64,000 nucleotides of DNA from an uncultured Actinomycetes bacterium (GTDB lineage Bacteria > Actinomycetota > Acidimicrobiia > Acidimicrobiales > RAAP-2): NCBI GenBank assembly GCA_903825305.1, contig CAIKAC010000002.1:113251-177250 (forward strand), in the 5' to 3' direction. Made by a program: the position numbers and the translations under genes. The notes under the pieces were generated by a model, which saw only the letters and a list, made by a program, of their open reading frames with translations, was not told the DNA's origin and searched no databases. Positions 9,096-17,842 of the stretch are shown here, in pieces; position 1 is the first letter of the stretch; every line of letters begins with the position of its first letter.

Positions 9096-9617
9096 ATGTC
9101 TATCAAAGTTGCTCGTTTTCTTGACGTTTCCGAGGGAACGCAAGCGAATCAATTTTCTGTTGGAAGCCATGATTCCATTGAGTCGCTCGATGACTTGGAT
9201 CCGATTTACAAGCAACTCCTCGATGACCCCATTCACTGCACGATGGGCCTTATTGGCAACGACGGCATTGTCAATATGACCCCCATGTGGTTTGACTACG
9301 AGGGTGCGCAGGTCCTGTGCAACTTGGCGGAGCACCGGAAGAAGATTGAGTGGGTTCGCCGCGATGGCAAGATCTCACTCTTGATTGTGAACCCAGCGAA
9401 CATGTACCACTGGGTCAGCATCAAGTGCACCGTCGATCGAGAAGTTCATGAAGATGACCCCAAGGATGGGGCGATGGCCACCGAGCACGTCAACAAGATC
9501 TGGCGCAAATACATTGGCGATGGTGACACATATCAGCTTCGTGACCCCTCGTTTGAAGAAAAGCGTGTGCTCTTCATCTGCAATGTCGATCGCATCGCCA
9601 CCTTCGGCCGGCCCTAA
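9096..9617 (+). CDS. PPOX-family (split beta-barrel) flavin/F420-dependent oxidoreductase
   Basis: 173 residues. The fold is that of the pyridoxamine-phosphate-oxidase-like group: a short N-terminal leader, then HCTMGLIGNDGIVNMTPMWF, LCNLAEHRKKIEWVRRDG and SLLIVNPANMYHWVSI. This pattern resembles actinobacterial F420-dependent PPOX proteins, which act in the cytoplasm on diverse substrates. The start at 9096 follows GGGGGAGTGAAAG. It is the first gene of a plus-strand set with the FAD monooxygenase (9-base gap), DUF3500 and DmpA genes, so a role in the same degradation route is likely. FMN or haem binding instead of F420 cannot be excluded. Confidence 0.8.
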   Translation: MSIKVARFLDVSEGTQANQFSVGSHDSIESLDDLDPIYKQLLDDPIHCTMGLIGNDGIVNMTPMWFDYEGAQVLCNLAEHRKKIEWVRRDGKISLLIVNPANMYHWVSIKCTVDREVHEDDPKDGAMATEHVNKIWRKYIGDGDTYQLRDPSFEEKRVLFICNVDRIATFGRP

Positions 9618-9626
9618 GCATCCTCG

Positions 9627-10811
9627 ATGGTCACTTCGGCTCGAGTCGCCGTTGTCGGCGGATCCCTCGGTGGCCTCACCGCCGCACTCTTACTGCGAGA
9701 TCTTGGTCTTGACGTAACGGTCTATGAGCGTTCTGCAATTGAGCTTGAGCAGTTCGGAGCTGGCATCGGGTTTTTGCCAGATAGTTCTCGCTATTTAGTC
9801 GAACGCTGCGGTCTCGAACTCGATTCAGTGAGCACTAAGACATCGGCAATCCGTTACCTACGTCGTGACGGATCGGTGGACTTTGAGCGAGAGCACACTT
9901 ATTACTTCAGCTCCTGGAACGACGTATATCGTCACCTTCTTGACGCGTTTGGCCGAGAGCGGTATCTCTTGGGTCATGAGGCAATAGGGAGAACGGAAAA
10001 CCCGGACTCCGTTACGGTGGCTTTTTCCAATGGCACTGAGCAAGAGGTGGATCTTTTGGTCTGTGCGGATGGCATCACATCGCGTTTCCGATCTGAATTA
10101 GTGCCAACGATGAAGCGCGAATATGCGGGCTATGTCGCGTGGAGGGGGATGGTCCCAGAATCGGCCATCGATCAGGAAGTAGCAGCTCATCTTGGCGATG
10201 CGCTTACCTACGGGATTTTCGCCAACAGCCACATCTTGGTTTACCCCATTCCTGCTCTTGATGGGTCAGTCGAAGTCGGTAAGCGGCTCTTGAATATTGT
10301 CTGGTATCGCAACTATGCACCAGGTCCCGATGTTGAAGACTTGATGACCGATATTCATGGGGAACGCCGTGAGGTATCCCTGCACCCAGGGTCAGTCCGA
10401 GACGTTCACGTTGAAGAGATGAGGGCAACGGCCAAGGCTCGGCTGGCTCCATCGCTCGCTCACGTTGTCTGTGCCGTGGAACAACCCTTCATCCAAGCAG
10501 TCTTTGACATCACCATTGATCGCATGGCCTTTGGTCGAACCTGCATCATTGGCGATGCCGGCTTTGCCGCTCGACCTCATGCGGCAGCCGGTACGGCTAA
10601 GGCCGCAGCGAATGGCTGGGCTTTGGCAGAAGCACTTGAAACTGCCGATGAAATTCCCGAAGCGCTCGCGGCGTGGGAACCAGGACAAGTTGAACTTGGT
10701 CGTCAGCTTGTTGAGCGGACCCAGCGGCTCGGCCGACGTTCTCAGGTTGAGCAATCATGGGATCCACGCGACGATGAAACCTTGTTTAGGTTGAGACCCG
10801 AAGGCCCATGA
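9627..10811 (+). CDS. FAD-dependent aromatic monooxygenase, 2,6-dihydroxypyridine hydroxylase-like
   Basis: 394 residues. The N-terminal Rossmann motif reads VAVVGGSLGGLTAAL (Gly11, Gly12, Gly15, Gly16) and the ribose-binding Glu34 sits in VYERS. The second FAD motif is GDAG at 309-312, followed by RPHAAAGTAKAAANGWAL. That AAAGTAKA pattern is what I recall from 2,6-dihydroxypyridine 3-hydroxylase-like members of the group A flavoprotein monooxygenases. These are single-component NAD(P)H-dependent ring hydroxylases. The stop overlaps the DUF3500 start (ATGA), which indicates translational coupling. The pyridine assignment is from memory of the family and the substrate is unproven. Confidence 0.82.
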   Translation: MVTSARVAVVGGSLGGLTAALLLRDLGLDVTVYERSAIELEQFGAGIGFLPDSSRYLVERCGLELDSVSTKTSAIRYLRRDGSVDFEREHTYYFSSWNDVYRHLLDAFGRERYLLGHEAIGRTENPDSVTVAFSNGTEQEVDLLVCADGITSRFRSELVPTMKREYAGYVAWRGMVPESAIDQEVAAHLGDALTYGIFANSHILVYPIPALDGSVEVGKRLLNIVWYRNYAPGPDVEDLMTDIHGERREVSLHPGSVRDVHVEEMRATAKARLAPSLAHVVCAVEQPFIQAVFDITIDRMAFGRTCIIGDAGFAARPHAAAGTAKAAANGWALAEALETADEIPEALAAWEPGQVELGRQLVERTQRLGRRSQVEQSWDPRDDETLFRLRPEGP

Positions 10812-11938
10812 GCAAGGCCCATGAGGTAGCAAAACGCTGCGCAGAAGCGGCCAGTCGGTTGGTCGACCTCCTTGATCAGCGACAACGCGAACTCGTGTGC
10901 TGGGCGTTTGATGATGCAGTCGAGCGCGAGCAGTGGTTTTACACGCCAACGGATCACGGTGGATTGGCACTCAGCGCCATGACGCCAGTGCAGCAGCGGG
11001 CCGTGTGGCAACTCATTGCTGCTGGGACCTCAATGGCTGGATACAACACCGTTGCGTCCATTGTCGGCCACGACAACATTCTTGATCGGGTTGAGGGCTT
11101 TACGGTCGATTGGGGTCGGGAGAGAGGCCGCGATCCCGGCCTGTATTACCTGCGCATCTTCGGGAATCCCATGGAGAGTGAACCGTGGTCTTGGCGATTT
11201 GGTGGCCACCACGTGTCGCTCAATGTCACCATCATCGATGACCAGGTCCAAGGGGCAACGCCATGCTTTCTCGGAGTCGATCCGGCGACGTCGCCGCTGC
11301 TCGGTGGACATCTGCTTCGGCCCATGGGCGCTGCTGAAGACCTCGGCCGCGAACTCGTTCGCTCCCTTGACGAGACACAGAGACGTACCGCGATTGTGAA
11401 TGCAGTCGCCCCCACGGATCTCGTGAGTGCGAATCGAACTCGCTATGGGCAAGGAGAAGGAGATCTTGCCTTACCGCTCATTGATGTGTGGCGCGGCCGC
11501 TTCGAAGGAGCGTTGGGTGACATCGTGACCAAGATCCAACGAGATGCGGAGGAGAAAGATCACGTCACCGCTGAGGTGCTGGAGTCACTTCGCCTTACCT
11601 CAACGCCGATTGGTTTATCGGTCACAGCCATGAACGCGTCTCAACGTGAGATGCTGAGAGCCCTCCTTGATGTCTACGTGGCGCGAGTTCCGGAAGGTCT
11701 CGCCGATCTCGAAGCTGCGAAGTATGCAAGCGATGACCAACTTGAGACGCTGAGCTTTTGTTGGGCCGGAGGCCTCGAGAATGGCGAGGGTCATTACTAC
11801 CGCGTCCAGGGGCCTTCGCTGTTGTGCGAATACGACAACACACAACGTGGAGCTAACCATGTCCATACGGTGTGGCGGGACCCTTCTCGAGACTTTGGGG
11901 CGAACCCACTAGCCGAGCACTACCGTCACGACCACTAG
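10808..11938 (+). CDS. DUF3500 family protein
   Basis: 376 residues. Recognised as DUF3500 from the N-terminal LLDQRQRELVCWAFDD and the central FGGHHVSLNVTI and TPCFLGVDPA segments, with the closing HVHTVWRDPSRDFG. The function of the family is not known to me. The paired His in GGHH and the late His pair give possible metal ligands, but this is only inference. The gene overlaps the flavin monooxygenase stop by four bases, so the two are made together. The DmpA-type gene follows after 74 bases. The association suggests a role in processing the hydroxylated product. Confidence 0.85.
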   Translation: MSKAHEVAKRCAEAASRLVDLLDQRQRELVCWAFDDAVEREQWFYTPTDHGGLALSAMTPVQQRAVWQLIAAGTSMAGYNTVASIVGHDNILDRVEGFTVDWGRERGRDPGLYYLRIFGNPMESEPWSWRFGGHHVSLNVTIIDDQVQGATPCFLGVDPATSPLLGGHLLRPMGAAEDLGRELVRSLDETQRRTAIVNAVAPTDLVSANRTRYGQGEGDLALPLIDVWRGRFEGALGDIVTKIQRDAEEKDHVTAEVLESLRLTSTPIGLSVTAMNASQREMLRALLDVYVARVPEGLADLEAAKYASDDQLETLSFCWAGGLENGEGHYYRVQGPSLLCEYDNTQRGANHVHTVWRDPSRDFGANPLAEHYRHDH

Positions 11939-12012
11939 CGAGACCCAGCTCGATTTGTGGCTGTCGTTGTGACAAGACCACGTGAGGAATCGTTCCATGT
12001 GACAATGGGAAG

Positions 12013-13176
12013 ATGATCACCAGCGCTTGGCTCCATACTCCCGATGGTCACACGAGGGCACGAGGTCTTGGCCTTGAATTCGAAGGTGAACCGGGGCCCC
12101 ACAATGCAATCACCGACGTGCCAGGTGTCTTGGTGGGAACCAGCACCATCATCGAAGGCGACGGTGAACACCGGTATCTCGAAGGCCCGATTCGCACCGG
12201 AGTAACCATGATCTTGCCTCGTGGCCGAGAAGGCGTCGGTGTTCCTTGCGCAGCGGGTCTCTATTCCATGAATGGCAATGGGGAGATGACGGGCAGTCAC
12301 TGGATCAAAGAATCAGGAAGCCTGTCAACGCCCATTGGACTGACCAATACCCACGCCGTGGGAACGGTGCATCGCGGGATTATTGATTGGATTGCGAGCA
12401 ATCGACCGAATGTGGCGGCCCAATGGCAGCTCCCCGTGGTCGCCGAAACCTGGGACGGATTTTTAAACGACATCAACGGCGTGCACGTCAAGCGCTACCA
12501 CGTGCTCGAAGCCATTGACCATGCCAACGCTGGCCCCTGCAATGAGGGCAGCGTTGGCGGTGGCACGGGCATGAACTGTTACGGCTTTAAAGGCGGCAAT
12601 GGCACAGCATCGCGCAAGGTCCGCTTCGGTTCAGCCACCTACACGGTGGGCGTCCATTTGCAATGCAACTTTGGGGGCAGAGGCGAGCTGACGATTAAAG
12701 GTGCACCCGTTGGTCGGGCTGTTGATGCACCATGTCAGATTCAAAGCGATGAATGGTTTGATGCTGATCGCCGCGTGCCTCCCGGCGCTGGTTCCGTGAT
12801 CGCCATCGTGGCAACGGACGCACCGCTGTTGCCACAGCAACTTGAAGGTTTGGCCAAGCGTGTGCCGTTAGGTCTTGCTCGGACAGGAACAACAGGCAGC
12901 CACTTCTCGGGCGACATCTTTTTGGCCTTTTCAACTGCAAACGCTGGTTCGCTCATCAGCGAATTTCCGAGTGCAGCGAATCCTCGGAGCGAACTCGATT
13001 CGCTGTCATTCATTCCCTGGGGCGACATCGATTCGTTCTATACGGCAACGGTGCGCTGCGTGGAAGAAGCAGTACTGAATGCACTCATCGCCAATGATGA
13101 CATGACGGGCCGCAACGGACATTTCAGCCCGGCGCTACCTCATGACCAGCTCCGGTCAATTCTGGGGCTGCCTTAA
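12013..13176 (+). CDS. P1-family L-aminopeptidase/D-esterase (DmpA-like)
   Basis: 387 residues. DmpA/BapA enzymes are N-terminal-nucleophile hydrolases made as one chain and self-cleaved before a Ser. Here the site is clear: Gly260-Ser261 in PGAG/SVIAIVATDAPLLP, with family motifs NAITDVPGVLVGTSTI near residue 33, GLTNTHAVGTVHRG and EGSVGGGTGMNCYGFKGG. The family removes small N-terminal residues, including D- and beta-amino acids, from peptides or amides in the cytoplasm. It closes the PPOX-monooxygenase-DUF3500 set and meets the minus-strand AMP-binding gene tail-to-tail. Context suggests it acts on an amide of a small amino compound. Confidence 0.93.
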   Translation: MITSAWLHTPDGHTRARGLGLEFEGEPGPHNAITDVPGVLVGTSTIIEGDGEHRYLEGPIRTGVTMILPRGREGVGVPCAAGLYSMNGNGEMTGSHWIKESGSLSTPIGLTNTHAVGTVHRGIIDWIASNRPNVAAQWQLPVVAETWDGFLNDINGVHVKRYHVLEAIDHANAGPCNEGSVGGGTGMNCYGFKGGNGTASRKVRFGSATYTVGVHLQCNFGGRGELTIKGAPVGRAVDAPCQIQSDEWFDADRRVPPGAGSVIAIVATDAPLLPQQLEGLAKRVPLGLARTGTTGSHFSGDIFLAFSTANAGSLISEFPSAANPRSELDSLSFIPWGDIDSFYTATVRCVEEAVLNALIANDDMTGRNGHFSPALPHDQLRSILGLP

Positions 13177-13206
13177 ATTTTCAGTGGTCGGGCACGAGAG
13201 CGCTCT

Positions 13207-14625
13207 CTACTGAGCGACTTGATCCCGATAGATCGCTGCAATGGCTTCTCGCTGGAGTTTTCCAAATTCAGTCACCGGAACTTCGTCAAGGACGAGCACT
13301 GCATCAAGGGGAATTCCAAAACCAGCGCGACGTGCTCGCTCAAGTACGCCAGCAGCAGCGCCATGATCTTCCATGACCACTGAGAGAACGTAGCGAGAGG
13401 GTTCGTATTCAACAATGGCTGCATCGCTGACTGCGTCGAAAAGTCTTACCTCGTTTTCCAGTTCGCTGAGATTTACTTTGACGCCTCCTACATTGGCCAC
13501 TTCATTGGTTCTACCAATGAGCTCAAAGCTTCCATCGGCCGAGAACCTCACGAGATCCCCCGTGGAGAACCATGCGTGTCCTGCCTCATCGACGTTGTCA
13601 CCAACACCATCAACCATGTTGGTGGTGGCGATGATGAGTGCCTCGCCCGTGTCATCACCCATCGCTCCGTCTTGGCGTCGCTTAACGCTTACGTGATCAC
13701 GGGGTGCTTGGAAATACAGGGTGCCATGTTCGTCAAGTTCGCCGGTAGCTACCGGACCAACTTCGGTCGCCCCATAGAGGCTCAAGACTCTTGCTTCTGA
13801 GATCTTTGAGATTCGCTGCGCCAACTCAGCCGTCAAGGCTGAACCCGTCACAAAAATGGTGTCGAGGTCCCCAAGGCGCTGCGATGCCGCTTCACTCGCA
13901 GCGCACAGCGCTTCGAGTTGAGCGACTGAGCCAATGATGCTGCCAATCGATTCTTGTTGGATGATGGCGAGATTTTCTTGGGGGCTCCCTGGCGCGTAAT
14001 ACGTCGTGCCCGTGGCAAGAGCGTTGGTGAGGGCATAGAGACCATGTCCTGCCGTTACCGGTAGGAGAGAAAAGAACGGTAGGGCGGGCATCCAGTGATC
14101 GTGAATCAGGGTGCTTCGACACTCGAGGAGCTCAACGGTGATGGGGAGTGCGACGGGGGCACCAGTCGTGCCACTCGAAAAGAGGTATCGACAAATTTCT
14201 TGTTCGCCAAAGACGCTGAGTTCGAATGGTTCGGTTCTCTCCAACGCCTGATCTACAAATGCTTGGTCTACGCGAATGGAGGGATACCTATCTTCGAGTT
14301 CATGCTCAGTTTGGGTGAGCAGTATCGAGGGTGGCGGCATGGTGGCCCATGCGCGTAGAGATGGCAGTGCATAGCCGCGGGCGCGAATAGCCCACAGGGC
14401 GAGTGTGAGTAAGGCTTGGAAGCCCCAATCGGCATTAACTGCCACGACATCTCCCGAGACCACCCCACGCTCCTGCAACGCAGTCGCGAGTTTCAGGGAA
14501 CTCCCCAGCAGGTCAATGAAAGAAAGCTCAAATCCTGGCGTTTTGAGTGCCAGTGCACGTGGCGACGCTTGGGCGGCTTGGGTGAGATGGAGCAATGGTT
14601 GGTTGGCACTGAGCATTCGTCTCAC
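13207..14625 (-). CDS. AMP-binding (acyl-CoA synthetase-like) enzyme
   Basis: 472 residues of the ANL adenylate-forming superfamily. Visible motifs are FSSGTTGAPVALPI (phosphate loop), LYGATEVGPVATGEL, FSTGDLVRF, and the C-terminal hinge IGRTNEVANVGGVKVN. The late VTEFGKLQRE carries the Lys used in adenylation. It activates a carboxylic acid with ATP; whether CoA or a carrier protein accepts it is unknown. The length is slightly short for the family. The start GTG at 14625 follows AAGGAG with a ten-base spacer; an ATG three codons later is possible. It shares a divergent promoter region with the LPXTG protein at 14705. Confidence 0.87.
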   Translation of the reverse strand: MRRMLSANQPLLHLTQAAQASPRALALKTPGFELSFIDLLGSSLKLATALQERGVVSGDVVAVNADWGFQALLTLALWAIRARGYALPSLRAWATMPPPSILLTQTEHELEDRYPSIRVDQAFVDQALERTEPFELSVFGEQEICRYLFSSGTTGAPVALPITVELLECRSTLIHDHWMPALPFFSLLPVTAGHGLYALTNALATGTTYYAPGSPQENLAIIQQESIGSIIGSVAQLEALCAASEAASQRLGDLDTIFVTGSALTAELAQRISKISEARVLSLYGATEVGPVATGELDEHGTLYFQAPRDHVSVKRRQDGAMGDDTGEALIIATTNMVDGVGDNVDEAGHAWFSTGDLVRFSADGSFELIGRTNEVANVGGVKVNLSELENEVRLFDAVSDAAIVEYEPSRYVLSVVMEDHGAAAGVLERARRAGFGIPLDAVLVLDEVPVTEFGKLQREAIAAIYRDQVAQ

Positions 14626-14704
14626 AGCGAAGCAACTCCTTAAATAGAGAGGCCATTCTGCTACATTTGCTACCAGATCTCGAAAAAATCTCTAGGAAGC
14701 CCTC

Positions 14705-16285
14705 ATGAGTACGACTCTTCGCACCACCAAAATTGCAACTGCAACCACCCTTGCCGGTATCTCCGCTGCAGCGGTAAGTTTCTCAGCACCTTCAGTCGCT
14801 AATGCGGCATCAAGTTGCCCAACGGGTTCCACGGCGGTCAGCGGTTCGACCGGTGTTTGCCAAGTTGCGATCACGGCGACGGGATCATCGAGTTGGACGG
14901 TACCTTCCAACGTCTCATCGGTCTCCGTACTCCTTGTCGGTGCAGGAGGCGGTGGCGCCGGTGGTGGTGCCGTGGATAGCTACAACGACTCTGGGTACGC
15001 ACCTGGCGGCGGTGGCGGTGGTGGACGAGTCGTGGTCGCTACCAAGAGCGTGAAGGCTGGGGATTCGTTGTCCGTCACCGTCGGCGCAGGCGGCGCGGGC
15101 GGAGCAGGTTCGACTACCTACCAAAACACGAATACGGGGGGTGTAGATGGCGCTGCGGGTGCATCTACGTCGGTAAGCGATGGATCGTCATGGACGAGTT
15201 CGGCGTCGGGTGGCCAAGGTGGCAAGCATGGTACCGTGATGGCTAACGCCGCCGATGGTACCGCTGGTGCTGGTGGCGCTTCCGGTTCGGGCAACGCCGG
15301 TGGTTCGACGACGGCATCCAATACGATCTACACCACCACGAACAACACGTACACCAACCAAGCGGCTGGTGGCGGCGGTGGCGCTGGTGCCGCAGCTGCT
15401 GACACCGGCGCATTGACGAGCACCGCTGGTGGCGCTGGACTTGCACCCACAGGCGCTTTCGCCAACCTAAACACTGACTTCGGCGGCGGCGGCGGTGGTG
15501 GTGGTGGTACCCAAGAACCTGGAAGCACTTATACGCAACTACCAGGTGCTGCAGGTGGATCGGGCGGCGGTGGCGCCGGTGGCAACATCTTGACCACGCC
15601 CGTTGCGGGAACTGCTGGAACCGCCAACACAGGTGGCGGTGGCGGTGGCGGTGGCGCGGATTCCAATATCAATGGTGGAACGGCCGGTGGTAATGGTGGT
15701 TCGGGCTACGTGCTGATTCGCTTCAGCACTCAAAGTACAGCACCAACGACGCCCGTTGTCCCTAATTCAGGCAGCAGTGAAGTTGCTCCAGGCACGGCCC
15801 AGTTGATTAACCCTGATGGGTCCGTGACGCCGCTCAGTATTACCACGGTGAATGCGACGACAATCTCGGTCGGTACCTCCGCAATCGGCATGTCGCTCTC
15901 TGGCGACTCGGTTACGAGCTCAGTGCTGAACCTCGCGCCTGGTGGCCAAGGTACGACTACTGGATACGGCTTTGCGGCCAATTCAACGGTGACGGTCTAC
16001 GCGTTCTCTACCGGCGTGAAATTGGGCACGGCCAAGGTAGGCAGTAACGGCAAGTTCGCTGCGTCGTTCCCCGTCCCCTCGTCACTTCCTTCTGGCAATC
16101 ACACCATCCAGGCTCAAGGCATTGGTAGCGATGGCAAAGTCCGCGCTATGGATGCAGGGGTGACGATCCAAACTTCGCTTCCCAACACGGGAACCAATGC
16201 TTCGGGCATGGCAGTTGCTGGCGTAAGTCTGCTGGGCTTGGGAGCCGTCGTGGTCGCTACGGTTCGCCGCCGTCGATTGGCATAA
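14705..16285 (+). CDS. Glycine-rich LPXTG-anchored surface protein
   Basis: 526 residues. It has a signal peptide (cleavage near ANA/A, residue 34), a beta-rich opening with SWTVPSNVSSVSVLLVGAGG, then about 250 residues of glycine-rich sequence with runs of up to nine Gly. A beta-sandwich-like domain follows (about 350-480). The C-terminus is a sortase signal: LPNTG at 492-496, a hydrophobic stretch and a RRRRLA tail. It is therefore likely to be covalently linked to the cell wall. No sortase lies in the window. The glycine runs are coded by GGC/GGT repeats and may vary in length between strains. The ribosome site AGGAAG precedes the ATG. The ALDH gene starts 14 bases after the stop. Confidence 0.92.
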   Translation: MSTTLRTTKIATATTLAGISAAAVSFSAPSVANAASSCPTGSTAVSGSTGVCQVAITATGSSSWTVPSNVSSVSVLLVGAGGGGAGGGAVDSYNDSGYAPGGGGGGGRVVVATKSVKAGDSLSVTVGAGGAGGAGSTTYQNTNTGGVDGAAGASTSVSDGSSWTSSASGGQGGKHGTVMANAADGTAGAGGASGSGNAGGSTTASNTIYTTTNNTYTNQAAGGGGGAGAAAADTGALTSTAGGAGLAPTGAFANLNTDFGGGGGGGGGTQEPGSTYTQLPGAAGGSGGGGAGGNILTTPVAGTAGTANTGGGGGGGGADSNINGGTAGGNGGSGYVLIRFSTQSTAPTTPVVPNSGSSEVAPGTAQLINPDGSVTPLSITTVNATTISVGTSAIGMSLSGDSVTSSVLNLAPGGQGTTTGYGFAANSTVTVYAFSTGVKLGTAKVGSNGKFAASFPVPSSLPSGNHTIQAQGIGSDGKVRAMDAGVTIQTSLPNTGTNASGMAVAGVSLLGLGAVVVATVRRRRLA

Positions 16286-16298
16286 GGCTTGTCAGAGC

Positions 16299-17783
16299 GT
16301 GGACAGAATTGTCGGCACGCCAGGCAACCAAGTTTCAGATACAACCTCACGTGAATTAGAGGAAGTTCTTCTTGCCGCGAGTGCTGCCCAACGCGTCTTT
16401 GGCGTTAGCGACGTTCGACAACGAGCAAGCTTCCTCGAGGCCATTGCTGTTGCATTAGAGCAAGATCTTCCGGGACTCGTTGACACCGCTCAGCGTGAAA
16501 CGGCCTTAGGTCATGCGCGACTCGAGTACGAAGTACGACGGAGCTCTGAACAGTTTCGGCTCATGGCTCGAGTGATCCAAGATGGAATGTGGCTGGGCTG
16601 TGTTATTGATCATGCTCACGAAACACCATTGGGTCCGAGCCAAGACCTTCGAGTAATGAATCGACCGCTCGGTCCGGTCCTGGTGTTTGGCGCCGCAAAC
16701 TTCCCCCTCGCCTCATCAGTCCCAGGATCTGATACCGCGTCAGCGCTTGCTGCTGGCTGTGTTGTCGTGGCCAAAGTTCACCCCGGCCACCCCGAAACCT
16801 GTGCCCGGTCTGCCCAACTCATACAAAATGCAGCTCAGCGCAGCGGTTTCCCGTCAGAAGTTCTCTCCATCATTGCCGGTCTCGACGCTGGCCGTGAGGC
16901 GGCCACATCCCCCCATATTGCTGCCATTGGCTTCACGGGTTCGCGGCATGGTGGAAAACTGCTGGGTGATCTTTGCGCTCAGCGCGAAGCACCAATTCCT
17001 TTCTTCGGAGAATTGGGAGCCGTTAATCCTGTTGTGATCACAGAGGCTGCCTTGAAAGATAGGGGAGCCGAAATCGCCAACGCTTTCGTGGCAAACGTGA
17101 CACGAGGGTCGGGCCAATTCTGCACCAAGCCTGGTCTGTGTTTCATTCCCAACTCCGAGTTGGGGAATTGTTTTATCCGAGACGTCGGCAATGAGGTTGC
17201 GAAGCTTGGCTCGTTGCCGTTGCTCAACACGCACATCGCCGAGAACTTTGATGCCGGCAAGTCTCGGCTTGAGCAACTCATCGTGAATTCGAATGGTTCC
17301 ATCATGAAACATGGTGAAGCAATCATCGGCGTGGTGGCCCTTGAAGCTGCGATGCAGGCCTCGACGACGCCGCTGTTCGAGGAGTACTTCGGCCCTAGTT
17401 CACTGCTGATCACCTATGACGATCTCGAACAGATCTGGCCCCTCGTGACATCGCTTGATGGCTCTCTCGCCTTTTCGATATTTGTTCAGCCCGAGGAAGG
17501 AGATGCGGCCCATCTCCTATCGCTAGCAACTTCCAAGGCAGGCCGGGTGCTCGTCAATGAATTTGGCCCTGGGACCTCCGTGTCGTGGTCAATGCACCAT
17601 GGCGGGCCGTTCCCTTCGGCGAGCGATCCACGTACGAGTTCTATGGGTGCCTCATCGATTCAGCGGTGGCTGCGGCCAGTGGCATTTCAAAACGTTCCGG
17701 ATCATCTCTTGCCACCTGAACTTCAAGAGGCGAATCCACTATCGATTCCGCGCCGTGTCGATGAAGTGTTGCAGCAGCCCTAA
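16299..17783 (+). CDS. Aldehyde dehydrogenase, 2,5-dioxovalerate (ketoglutarate semialdehyde) type
   Basis: 494 residues with a GTG start. ALDH superfamily: catalytic Cys275 in SGQFCTKPG and general-base Glu238 in FGELGAVNP. The FTGSRHGGKLLGDL, GELGAVNPV and TRGSGQFCTKPGL segments match the branch I know as alpha-ketoglutarate semialdehyde dehydrogenase, which oxidises 2,5-dioxopentanoate to 2-oxoglutarate with NAD(P)+. That enzyme ends sugar-acid, hydroxyproline and some N-heterocycle pathways. Here it follows the surface protein by 14 bases but faces the nitrilase gene tail-to-tail. Its role with the rest of the catabolic island is inference. A different aldehyde substrate is possible. Confidence 0.85.
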   Translation: MDRIVGTPGNQVSDTTSRELEEVLLAASAAQRVFGVSDVRQRASFLEAIAVALEQDLPGLVDTAQRETALGHARLEYEVRRSSEQFRLMARVIQDGMWLGCVIDHAHETPLGPSQDLRVMNRPLGPVLVFGAANFPLASSVPGSDTASALAAGCVVVAKVHPGHPETCARSAQLIQNAAQRSGFPSEVLSIIAGLDAGREAATSPHIAAIGFTGSRHGGKLLGDLCAQREAPIPFFGELGAVNPVVITEAALKDRGAEIANAFVANVTRGSGQFCTKPGLCFIPNSELGNCFIRDVGNEVAKLGSLPLLNTHIAENFDAGKSRLEQLIVNSNGSIMKHGEAIIGVVALEAAMQASTTPLFEEYFGPSSLLITYDDLEQIWPLVTSLDGSLAFSIFVQPEEGDAAHLLSLATSKAGRVLVNEFGPGTSVSWSMHHGGPFPSASDPRTSSMGASSIQRWLRPVAFQNVPDHLLPPELQEANPLSIPRRVDEVLQQP

Positions 17784-17842
17784 CTCGGGGCTTCATCTCT
17801 AGAGTGATGCTGAAGCCTTCAAGATGAAAGAAGCAAGAAGGT

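Noticed and set aside
15480..15660. Glycine-codon repeats as a CRISPR array or satellite
   Set aside because: The repeats keep the reading frame of the surface protein and have no spacers; they are coding repeats.
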